Shown: in pieces, positions 22,001-28,617 of the stretch
How the letters are laid out: each line of letters opens with the position of its first letter
Numbering within the stretch: position 1 is the stretch's first letter
IMG/VR virus record: IMGVR_UViG_3300042336_000548
Span: 1-44,846 of that record
From: a virus
DNA: 44,846 nucleotides
Strand: one strand, 5' to 3'
The notes under the pieces: generated by a model
What the model saw: only the letters and a program-made list of their open reading frames with translations
Databases searched by the model: none
What the model was told of the DNA's origin: nothing
Translations under genes and position numbers: made by a program

Positions 22001-23889
22001 TGTTTGAAAAAAATAAAAATCCATTTCAAACATTTTCAAGTTATGTAAGATATGTAATGGAAAGAGAAGTACTAAGAGATTCTTTAGTTGATACTGAAGT
22101 AACTGAAGAATACTTATCTGAAGTTGCTTTATTAAAAAGTTTTAATTCTCCATACATAATGGGAAAAACTAAATATTCATATTCAGAAAGTATAATGAAT
22201 ATTATAAATAATTTTGATGATACAAAAGTAAATTTTCCAGTTTTAAATCATATAATTTTAAAAAGTAATAAAAGAAATATAAATAAAGTATTAACTTTAA
22301 ATAACAAATCTTTATTAACTAAAGAAATATCTTCTATTTATAATAAAAACTTAAAAGATCTAGCAGACCCTACAATAAATAAAGATAAAAAATCTTTAGA
22401 ATTTTTTAAACCTTTTTCATTAATTCTTTTTTATCAACATGGTTTTGGAAACAGTAAATTAAGTATCAATAGAGTTCTAGATGCTAAAAAATTTACAGAT
22501 GAAATGATTGATGCATCAACATTTTTTATTAATGATTTAGAAAGTAAAGATTTTTCTTTTGTTACTTTAAATAATATTTTTAGTAAAGTAATAGATGTAA
22601 AAAATAGACAGTTTATTGAATATACTGAAAATGCAGATCAATATAACAATCCTGTTAAAAAAGATATTGATGATGGCATAGAAATAGAATTTGATTTAGA
22701 AAATGAAGAAAATATTATTAAAACTAAAATTATATCAGATGATGATATTGCTGCATATAATACATATTTAGAAAAATCTAATGGTGTTAAACCTAAAGAA
22801 TTTTTTACTCCTTCTACATTTTTTAAAGAATTTTATAATTCACAAACAGGAAAAAAAGAAAAAGCACCGCATAGTACATCATGGATTTTACAAAAAAATA
22901 ATTTATATAATTTAGTAGATAAAGATGGAGGTGAAATTGTTATTGAAAATGTTGATTTAAAAACTGGTTATAAAATTACTAATCAACCTACTCAACCACC
23001 TATTAATGGTAATAAATTTAATAAGAAAAATTTATTTACTGTAACTCCTATACAATCTGTTGATAAAAAAGCAATTATTAAAGCCAGTATTGCTACTCAA
23101 TATATAGGATTTGGTGAGGGTATACCGGGAAGTTCAACAGAAACTTATAGACAACAAGCAGGAGACTTAGCTAATACAGGTAATTATTCTGCTGATGATA
23201 TTATATTTGTATCTGTTCCAGGTAAAAGAGGTACTGAATTACAACAAAAAACTCAACAAGATAGAACTATTAAAGAAGCTATAAAAGCTATAGAAGCCGG
23301 AGCTACTATTCTTACTGATAATAAAATTTATATAGATTTTAATAAATATAATACAGGAGAACAAAGACTTTATAAGAATATGGAAGCTAAAGGCTATAAC
23401 TATTCTGAAATTACAGTTGATGGTCAACTTATTGGTACTTGGAGTAAATCTACTCAATCATCTACTAGTGTTCCTATTAAAAAAGAACTTGAAGGACTTA
23501 ATGAAGCTAGAGAAGTTTATGAAAGTCTTTTTATAGCTACTGGTAAACCTCCAATAACTTTTACAGTAGGTGTAAGTACATGGAAGTTAAATAAAAATTT
23601 TAACTATGATTTAATTGATCAAGATACCGAGGAAGTATTACTAGCAAATGTAAATATGGTAACTGGTATAATAGAAGAAGATATTGTAGAATCAATACCA
23701 TTAACTGCAAAACAAAAAAATGATTTTATTAAAGATTTTGAACAAAAAGTTATAGCTTATAATTTAGATGAACTTCTTTCTTTATTTAATATAAATATAC
23801 AAGATGTTTATAAAAAAATAAATAATGCAACTACAAAAGAAGATTTAATTGAAATAGAAACAGAAATAAATAACAAATTATGTCAATAG
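13000..23889 (+). CDS. Giant virion RNA polymerase protein with zincin metalloprotease motif (3629 aa)
   Basis: The protein carries SGSDYDGDKLF with D2333, D2335 and D2337, matching the DxDGD catalytic signature of two-barrel RNA polymerases (crAss-like gp66, YonO and QDE-1 families). About 40 residues upstream, YGPRIPNDALSTIEG resembles the conserved Arg-Pro segment that precedes the catalytic loop in cellular beta-prime subunits. Residues about 1950-2010 (MHKFAVSPLIPG, then FKSGSKG) fit the first barrel region. Thus the polymerase spans roughly residues 1940-2500. Separately, residues 810-814 are HESWH with an acidic stretch (LELEEMLAEDF) about 45 residues later, a zincin metalloprotease pattern. 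A C-terminal domain at about 3363-3490 has IGFGEG, FVSVPGKRG and GATILTDNK. Phi14:2 gp66 is packaged and ejected to transcribe early genes; the same is inferred here. At 3629 residues it is far longer than gp66. It ends in LCQ followed by TAG and overlaps the next gene by 10 bases. Confidence 0.92.
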   Translation: MITCSINNPEIVSLLYSHITAQFKISSKEGVFNYENYLKSLYKKFAEATSPEVAAKYLQSVPRLIIDVANTNLSFIDIDVDLSSLRKLSGQYMSDNAINIIIDTLSDKKINLKNIIDRIKSNEIEEEDDENEPPEPSSKSKRLLTASPLSGTLQTLKSKDPNKKLIIEEDDPGRAHIVKALENISASQNMEEDIYTVMYQGKKLMFKPFILNDFFTKNESLLDPTTITEVKDSRHLSSQGKNQKNVIQADEKIILVITDTNGKFLYFDKDGNLAETGKIVYQFMRNASVENNKIVVKDFYGKAITIQSAETIYKNTYDPEINGSTAEDQALFLKEIKETLKKESEQLLALQNKIKNKKNTEDLLLPITNISTGITENKISDTYKLKELIDSTLFNKESLKTIDASSKKATISFKNEKVEIDRMKMSDQLAIKIAKVLTNKNLKNKVKLNFVKQFLFLDSKGNRNFLIKEEGSNLIFKIIDKDSKEIIEELNVSNISDDSIEDYETKIKNIFFNNPPYLFYNNEFIKGNHVYNDYNTETKEIVQADYLDLIISLNPNIDFKNISNDVFNFVVNFSAEDVSFDNIKESIESDEVESELSYDYFLEKARKDLAENFKPGQKLSFSLFNVIKRALDNGEFNTQEQFTKIINEWTEMSSYDGQPSAITNKQKEYFRSQFLALPKEKVETKEVKEIKSETDVIQNTIVPGAASPNDTDTGIDINHPIFKGLDRKGFKKEKITQEQLEDINTWWNSKALEPLRKVISFKQVFNLVNSDVYATFIVNASKIANPDGSLATIAVNRKQGDIFQNLTLYHESWHIFSQLFLTPQDKIKLYTELRNYTDSKGNKPNINKSYLELEEMLAEDFRNYAKNQKPSPETPVKNTLFRKMLNFLKALFGKLNVFSKKDILVDSMNSPMAKDLFNKLYIGEINNYKPLIENAILYELDRGIRKVNNPSIDILSNQDSLEVTMTIDNIWAELLSDIYNKRKAAGKQNLKAANVLFLKGIEQKEYLYRETKKILEDKLKKEQEKFNKIEGVTENYTELITDSISETVLSPEQSVILDNIRILQTTLDNWGSKGSGVIKYHSENSDFKTSKKVYDIAVDAKEETEQEEGVDELTIDAVPGKISLQDMLSKETIYVIKSLFKVVRNKNGDISTPVDRFGFKERADFSDIFNMLYGIIGNISNRDEAYKKLEKEYKKYPELKQFFEEKYPEPNTTNTFEYDLSVSFFNDFGKPNVKYVQLVASRDETVNFQVIELSMETSSIIEKWISEFNSLSIYNEFIDVVANVPNLNLDKVVSEFKQTKENELDNNKQLEFANAIGIGLANNNNIKDELKNNSTPYGLKYIFRILSAFNNVDKLPQQTQTALQKKYIKDFKENPIKILKEEIPKNILPEIDKVNVIKQNTQIKNLAKLQSQYGFDSSTNAVIRADGNVAYETMNASSVTNNLYAINSVSKQDELWNGKNPILNHMNFLDPKINAFTKNLVMFQSLFGIDKVKIKGKDLNLIVIDGTSEMDGSGTITTKLDPFSKFIQDINMMLLNGKAELGRTADKKMSFGLTVKGGLLKPTLADGTKGTDDNIFVDPIMFTSQEDAGEMYAIEGYLLKYIESEFDRIKKFKGADRDELLKITGYNQVIKKIKGKDIYAGEVFAAFDNLLSDKTKNELYKLAVKEDTISTLLELLKQKDNADLKNNIQNEIKKYFNDKVSELKKYYYNPIKEKNIFSKGIYKKLGMEVNNQADLNMLNGNEELSDVLLKAFLYNDWIYKFETSTLLFGDIAQWDHSKEDWTKRIPGGTSDGIRFLFDEGTINFINNTFNKPTETNATYASELNKSLSKDNIDYNKYVFSEVINTGVIKDATRESIYIDDLVEAWREDYLKTFSEAETEERIKEDREAYEKIVESDGMAFMTIDAYRILHKVSGRGWSMEQESLYQKIVKGETIDPNTVKQFFPIYKLHLFGAIKNKYLPAIAMHKFAVSPLIPGVNAKEGSELYKLHLKMLKDNVQYVTFKSGSKGSELTSNGETDDIFEDKTENTGISDDFTFTINPVYLANLKEVTVINDTFKGGLPIATQTRVILTDTLYDNGELINPKNKKTLDSYSKIVNDYSALLKLKLLNEIGFTEKDGKYVSNGDFSKFIKIIRDNLDERDVPDHLIRLLNATKKGNAASMDFSIHPEAQTIEKLIMSIVQSRLIKQTINGEPLTQAASTFTNGLWNTQYKTITKVSEIKKVLGTNTLPSYIRNKNGRTGLMKVAIALQGDFINLLNGNDLQGNKIGTITRLNELIKDDAWLEKNRLSISLYGPRIPNDALSTIEGAEVWHFLDESYGNAIIVPTEIVAKSGSDYDGDKLFMSMPNIDIEGNYINTPIKNFNKILKETKDKEFTGTLELGALTSNKLIKQQEKYLQNQYIKISLDILTLPENFAILTKPNLTYLVEKYSKSLENNIVNEYNRLDNVSYTDSEVGEKNKSADGKKEVISPSRNYDYIYNLYKFAANLSLEPSLGIQAKNTKNHVLFKMLGAKMPKSYKNSVFNKNLREFEDGLIDIPFIIRFKHNIIKSKNGDEVISISGNKSQKGNRITDLNSHMLNGILDRAKNSFPFVLQLTPEGIGVISYLMQAGVDEEEVFYFVTQPLIREYFFKQRLENSSLNPLISTDAQFEKSNKYNIASEISNKILNTLAPDELQRIINSVTLLKLRTTIKSLEKIYPADDEYLIKDNKKQSSYYTLNELIKGLNNKKINPLNIISIKSNNNEVVYDIVKSLENKILDNKTKTYDFSNNYIYLSEVLSRALFKDDINISDLKESMNNDASLKSLALFLNFIELEKQYEGLETLQMIYAPDTSKLTTLQQVIKRIELFDKLKRNSKIDQEFLTALMKDSLLSSFNQDALMIDLIKPLFKLRLDKNISSFISEKLLKERARITRKFGKGVKGEEYFTSSYNNAVVDYIYQNYMSNFTNPVNGKHITIPKFLSSKDVIIDNTIEQDVIVGKNIIVNEEKLKSDFDNKIFLNDDALDMFEKNKNPFQTFSSYVRYVMEREVLRDSLVDTEVTEEYLSEVALLKSFNSPYIMGKTKYSYSESIMNIINNFDDTKVNFPVLNHIILKSNKRNINKVLTLNNKSLLTKEISSIYNKNLKDLADPTINKDKKSLEFFKPFSLILFYQHGFGNSKLSINRVLDAKKFTDEMIDASTFFINDLESKDFSFVTLNNIFSKVIDVKNRQFIEYTENADQYNNPVKKDIDDGIEIEFDLENEENIIKTKIISDDDIAAYNTYLEKSNGVKPKEFFTPSTFFKEFYNSQTGKKEKAPHSTSWILQKNNLYNLVDKDGGEIVIENVDLKTGYKITNQPTQPPINGNKFNKKNLFTVTPIQSVDKKAIIKASIATQYIGFGEGIPGSSTETYRQQAGDLANTGNYSADDIIFVSVPGKRGTELQQKTQQDRTIKEAIKAIEAGATILTDNKIYIDFNKYNTGEQRLYKNMEAKGYNYSEITVDGQLIGTWSKSTQSSTSVPIKKELEGLNEAREVYESLFIATGKPPITFTVGVSTWKLNKNFNYDLIDQDTEEVLLANVNMVTGIIEEDIVESIPLTAKQKNDFIKDFEQKVIAYNLDELLSLFNINIQDVYKKINNATTKEDLIEIETEINNKLCQ

Positions 23890-26800
23890 GAAATTGTATA
23901 AATAGAAATTCAAAAGAGTATATAGATAAGTTAGCAGAAAATAATGGTGACCAAGCTGCTACTGATAAATACTTTAACTATGCAGATGAGGATGAACTTT
24001 TATTTGATATGAGTTCAGTAATGGAAGAAGGTGCTACTATAGATCAAACAGAAGTAAAAGAAAATAAAGATATTTCTGCTGAACAAAAAATAGAAATACA
24101 ATCTTTAGTTGAAAAAATAGAAGTTGAACTTAAAAAACAATTAAGTGCTTTATCAGGTCAAAAATTTAAATCAAAAGAAAAAGAACTTTTTACTTTAAAA
24201 ACAACTATTGAAAAATTAAAAGTAGAAAAAATAAATGAAGACATAGATACTATACAACAAATCAAATCTCTTGAAATATTTGTTGATGATACATTAAGAA
24301 AATTTAGACTTTTAAATAAAGATTTTCAAGATTGGATAAAACTTTCTGCAAAACCAAATTTATCAGATACTCAAAAGAAAAATTTAATGAAAGATTTTTC
24401 TCTTATTTTAACTAGAATAAATAACTATACTATACTAGATGCAATTGATAAAGCTGATATTGATAGCTTTTTTAAAGGAGATAAAAATACTCTTTCTCAA
24501 ATGGGTATAGATATTAATAAAATGACTCCTCAAGCAAGAATAACAGAATCAATTGCAATTAGAGATAAGATGAAAAAAGATCTTAATAAAAGTGCAATTC
24601 CACTATTAGCAAGTTTTATTTTAAAATATAAACCAGAATATGGTGATGCAAAAATTTTAGATCAAATTGAAGCTATTGATAAAAGAATAGAAGATACTAG
24701 AAATTATCCTAAAAATAAACCAGAATATATTGCTAAAAGAGTTAATGAATTAGAAGCAACAAAAAATAAACTTTTAGGTTTTACATTAGATGAAAAAACT
24801 TTAATAGATCAACTAACAAGTACAAATATTGATGAATCATTTTTTAATTATTTAGTTGATCCTTTAATAAGTTCAGAAGATAATGTAATAGCATTGTTTG
24901 CTAAAGCAATAAAAAGTGAAATGGAAACTGCTAGATTACAAGATATAAAAATTAAAAATGATCTTTTTAAAAATTATTTAGAACCATATTTTAAAACTTA
25001 TAGTAGAGCTACATCAATTAAAAATTTATATTCTGGAATATATGAAGAAATAGATACTTTTAAAAAAAATGTAGATTATGATGAAAATATAAAAGATAGT
25101 GAAGCTTATTTAAAAACTACAAGACTTGCTTTTGTACAAAAATATGATATAAATAAATATAATACTGAAAGATATAAATTTTTTAAAGATTTAGGTAAAG
25201 AACCTACTGAAGCAGTAGCATTAATTGCATATAAAAAGAAAAAAAAGGATTGGTATAACGCTAATACTACTAGTGTAGATCAAAGTATAAAAGATGCTGC
25301 TATAGCAGAAAAACAAAATGATTTAGTACAAGGATTTATTGATGAAGATACCTTTAACAATTGGGCATCTAGTATAGATTTTAATAGTGAATTTATAAGA
25401 CCCGCAGATAAATATTTAAATAAAAATTGGACAAGTTTGTATGATGCAAATGGAAAACCAAAAAATGAAAAAGGAAGATTGCATGAAGGGTTGACTAAAT
25501 TATATTTTGAACAACAAGAAAAATTACCATCTTCAAAAAGACCTGGTTATTATGTACCATCAATTCCAAAATCAACTAATGAAAGATTACAAACTAATAT
25601 AATTCAAGGTACAAAACAAACATTTAAAGAAGCATTTAATGTACAAAATTATGAAGATGATTTTGGTAACTTATCTGAAAGTTCTGCAATTGCAGGTGAA
25701 GGAAATAAAAACTTACCTATATATTTTATAAGTGAAATGTCAACTGATATTGTATCATATGATTTAGGAGCTAGTGTATTACAGTTTAGTGCTATGTCTA
25801 ATAAATTTGATGCATTAAATAAAATACATGCTGAAATTAATTTATTTAAATTTGCTATAGGTGATAGAGTTGTTGAAAAAACAGACTCATCTGGACAAAA
25901 TATTTTAGATAGTTTTGCTAAAAAATTAGGATATAATCTTCCTATAATATCAAAAGGACAATTTGATAATAATAGTAAAGCTCATGTAAATGCTTTCATT
26001 GATATGATTATATTTGGTGAAACTCAACAAGTATCTAGTTTTGAAACTCTTGGTGCAAAATTTGACTCAGGAAAATTAACAAATTTAGGAATTGCATATT
26101 CTGCATTAACTTCTATTGCTGGAGACTTATTAAAAGGTATTGCAAATAATTTACAAGGAAATATTCAATTAATAATTGAAGCTAATTCTGGAGAATTTTT
26201 TACTAAAAAAAATCTTTTAACTGCAAAAACAAATTTTATATCTGATACACCTGCTGCTCTTGGAGATTTTTTTCAAGGTAATGTAGCTCCTAAAAGTTTT
26301 CAAGGAAGACTAGTAGAACTTTTTGAACCTATGCAAGGTGATTTTACAGATGAATATGGAAAAGTAGTTTCAGCTTCTGTTGCCCGTAAACTTATGAGTA
26401 CAAATACATTATTTTTTAACCAACATTGGGGTGAATATGAAATTGCAGTTAGTAATATGTATGCATTAATGCATGGAACAAAAGTTTATGATATTGAATC
26501 TAAAAAAATAATTGATCTATATGAAGCATATAAAAAATATATAAATTCTCCTGAAGGTACAAATTTAGAAGGTAAAGTAGAAATAGTAATTCTAGATGCC
26601 TATAATGCACCTATAATGGAAGGAACTGAATATAAAACATTACCTTTTACTGATGCAAGAAGACAAGATTTTCAAAATAGATTACATGCATTAAGTAAAA
26701 GAATGCAAGGTATTTATAATAAGTTTGATAAAAGTACATTTCAAAAATATAGTATAGGAAGACTTATTCTTATGTATAGAAAACATATGGTTCCTGGTTT

Positions 26801-27359
26801 TAAAAGAAGATTTAAAAAATTATCATATGATATTGAACTTGATAGTATGACAGAAGGTTTTTATAGAGTATTTTTAGATACTGCTGGAAGAGACTTAAAA
26901 AAACTTAAATTTAATTTAATAAAAAATTGGTCAACTTACAGTGCTTTTGAAAAAGCTAGTATAAAAAAAACAATAATGGAACTATCAATAATATTATCTT
27001 TAGTATTAGCTTTATCATTACTTACAGGAGATGATGATGATGATGAAAAAGGATATTTTATGAATTTATTTGTATATCAACTTACAAGAATGAAATCTGA
27101 AACAGCAGCATATGTAAGTATAAAAGATGCTTACCGTCAAGTAAGAAGTCCATCTGCAATGTTAACATCTGTTGATAGAGTTATAAAATTTCTTGGTCAA
27201 TTAACTTCTCCTTTTGAAGTATATGAAAAAAAATCAGGTGTTGTTGAAAAAGGAGATAATAAAGCATGGGTTTATTTTAAAAGAATGATGGGCTTTAGTG
27301 GTTATAATTTTAATCCAGAAGAAGCTACAAAATTATATAAGTCTATATCAGAACGTTAA
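23880..27359 (+). CDS. Large virion-block protein with a C-terminal membrane segment (1159 aa)
   Basis: This is the last gene of the rightward block, starting inside the end of the polymerase gene. The first 130 residues are acidic and then coiled-coil-like (residues about 55-125). The middle is alpha-rich without a motif I recognise. Residues about 1033-1052 form one strongly hydrophobic helix (IMELSIILSLVLALSLLTG) followed at once by DDDDDEKG, a single predicted transmembrane segment with an acidic flank. Basic, helix-rich sequence lies on either side (GFKRRFKKL upstream). A membrane-active segment in a protein encoded with a virion polymerase would fit a role in crossing or docking at the host membrane during ejection, but this is inference. 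The N-terminus (NCINRNSKEYI) resembles that of the preceding giant protein. Confidence 0.85.
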   Translation: MSIGNCINRNSKEYIDKLAENNGDQAATDKYFNYADEDELLFDMSSVMEEGATIDQTEVKENKDISAEQKIEIQSLVEKIEVELKKQLSALSGQKFKSKEKELFTLKTTIEKLKVEKINEDIDTIQQIKSLEIFVDDTLRKFRLLNKDFQDWIKLSAKPNLSDTQKKNLMKDFSLILTRINNYTILDAIDKADIDSFFKGDKNTLSQMGIDINKMTPQARITESIAIRDKMKKDLNKSAIPLLASFILKYKPEYGDAKILDQIEAIDKRIEDTRNYPKNKPEYIAKRVNELEATKNKLLGFTLDEKTLIDQLTSTNIDESFFNYLVDPLISSEDNVIALFAKAIKSEMETARLQDIKIKNDLFKNYLEPYFKTYSRATSIKNLYSGIYEEIDTFKKNVDYDENIKDSEAYLKTTRLAFVQKYDINKYNTERYKFFKDLGKEPTEAVALIAYKKKKKDWYNANTTSVDQSIKDAAIAEKQNDLVQGFIDEDTFNNWASSIDFNSEFIRPADKYLNKNWTSLYDANGKPKNEKGRLHEGLTKLYFEQQEKLPSSKRPGYYVPSIPKSTNERLQTNIIQGTKQTFKEAFNVQNYEDDFGNLSESSAIAGEGNKNLPIYFISEMSTDIVSYDLGASVLQFSAMSNKFDALNKIHAEINLFKFAIGDRVVEKTDSSGQNILDSFAKKLGYNLPIISKGQFDNNSKAHVNAFIDMIIFGETQQVSSFETLGAKFDSGKLTNLGIAYSALTSIAGDLLKGIANNLQGNIQLIIEANSGEFFTKKNLLTAKTNFISDTPAALGDFFQGNVAPKSFQGRLVELFEPMQGDFTDEYGKVVSASVARKLMSTNTLFFNQHWGEYEIAVSNMYALMHGTKVYDIESKKIIDLYEAYKKYINSPEGTNLEGKVEIVILDAYNAPIMEGTEYKTLPFTDARRQDFQNRLHALSKRMQGIYNKFDKSTFQKYSIGRLILMYRKHMVPGFKRRFKKLSYDIELDSMTEGFYRVFLDTAGRDLKKLKFNLIKNWSTYSAFEKASIKKTIMELSIILSLVLALSLLTGDDDDDEKGYFMNLFVYQLTRMKSETAAYVSIKDAYRQVRSPSAMLTSVDRVIKFLGQLTSPFEVYEKKSGVVEKGDNKAWVYFKRMMGFSGYNFNPEEATKLYKSISER

Positions 27360-27366
27360 AAAAAAA

Positions 27367-27389
27367 GGGAAAAACATAATGTTTCTCCC
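27367..27389. terminator. Bidirectional intrinsic terminator between convergent blocks
   Basis: Arms 27367-27375 and 27381-27389 pair over 9 positions with one A-C mismatch and a 5-base loop. A run of A lies on the left side (27357-27366), giving U-rich RNA for leftward transcripts. A T-rich run lies on the right (TTAATTTATTTTT) for rightward transcripts. It lies 8 bases after the stop of the 1159-codon gene and before the end of the leftward 403-codon gene, exactly where two converging operons need to be stopped. Confidence 0.8.
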
Positions 27390-27404
27390 TTAATTTATTT
27401 TTAC

Positions 27405-28616
27405 TTAGAAAAAGTCAGATAAATCTTCTTCTTTATTTGTATTATCTTCAGTAACTATAAAATCTAAATCAAAATCTGAATCTGAAGTTTTTGTTTTGTT
27501 AGGATTTTCATCTAACAAATTTAAATCTGCAAAATCTTGTAGATTTTCTTTCTCTTCTTCAGACATATCTTTTTCCATATCTTTTTCAAATTGCTTATGA
27601 ATTTCTAATGAAGGTTCTATAACTGCATTATGAAATTCTATAGACTCAAATGTATTACCATCTTTATCGGTATATTGCAATATAGATTCTTCAGGTCTGT
27701 CTAAAGCTAGTTCTTCTATTTCTATTTCATCATAGATTTCTTCTTCATCATTTGCAGCATATCTGATATCTTCATCTATCATATCAGCCTCCATGTCAGC
27801 AATCTGGTCTAACAAACTAATCTGATTAGGATCAATTGCATATACTATGTCTTCAGTAACTATAACTTCATCTACAGGGACCTGTGCAGGTTGACTGCAC
27901 ACTGGAAAATTATTTACAGAATTAATAAAATAATGTAATATTCTTTGATCCTCCATCCATGTTTTAGGATGAGACTGCTGTAATGCTAAAGTAACATAGT
28001 TATAAAATGCCCATAAACTATTATTATCTGCAAACACATAACTTGGTTTATCCATTTGCTGTCTTACTATACTAGCTTGTTCAGTAGTAAGTATTTGATA
28101 TTCAGCAAATAGTATTCCTAGTAACTGTGCTTGTTTTCTTTTAGTCATACTGATAGTTTGCATAATATTTTTATCAGATACTAATTGATTATAATACATG
28201 TGTGCATTAGTTACTTGGTCAGTAATTGTAGCTATTGTTTCTGTGTCAGCTGTTCCTGTATGTTTTCTTGCCCAGTTACCCATATCTCCACATACCATCA
28301 CAGTGCCGTTAGTATTTATATAAGCACCAACACCACATTTAAATCTTACTTGTTTGTTATAACTATTAGTCCATGCAAGCATCATTGATAACTCTTGGTC
28401 AGTTCCATAGTGTAATCTATAAACTCCTTGAGCAATCTGCCCATCAGCAGTTGCTCTATATTCTTCTCTTTCAATTGTAAAACCTGCATTAATTAATGCT
28501 GTTTTTGTGTAATCCATCACATTTTCATGACTAATAACTGTATATGTATCAGCATGTACCGGTAAAGGAATTCCTGTTAGGTAATCCCATGTGCAATCTT
28601 TAATTTTCTTTGGCAT
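27405..28616 (-). CDS. DUF932-like protein with acidic C-terminal tail (403 aa)
   Basis: Residues about 60-250 resemble the DUF932 (phage/plasmid-like) family: a GVYRLHYG strand, then MMLAWTNSYNKQVRFKCGVGAYINTNG, and an Asn/Cys-containing MVCGDMGNWARKHTG segment, followed by helices. The function of DUF932 proteins is unknown; they are often carried by phages and plasmids near replication genes. From about residue 265 onward the protein becomes strongly acidic and low complexity, ending in DLSDFF, a Phe-tipped acidic tail of the sort that often contacts replication partners. It is the last gene of the leftward operon, starting one base after the stop of DNA polymerase and ending at the shared terminator. 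The family call is from pattern recognition only. Confidence 0.75.
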   Translation of the reverse strand: MPKKIKDCTWDYLTGIPLPVHADTYTVISHENVMDYTKTALINAGFTIEREEYRATADGQIAQGVYRLHYGTDQELSMMLAWTNSYNKQVRFKCGVGAYINTNGTVMVCGDMGNWARKHTGTADTETIATITDQVTNAHMYYNQLVSDKNIMQTISMTKRKQAQLLGILFAEYQILTTEQASIVRQQMDKPSYVFADNNSLWAFYNYVTLALQQSHPKTWMEDQRILHYFINSVNNFPVCSQPAQVPVDEVIVTEDIVYAIDPNQISLLDQIADMEADMIDEDIRYAANDEEEIYDEIEIEELALDRPEESILQYTDKDGNTFESIEFHNAVIEPSLEIHKQFEKDMEKDMSEEEKENLQDFADLNLLDENPNKTKTSDSDFDLDFIVTEDNTNKEEDLSDFF

Positions 28617-28617
28617 A

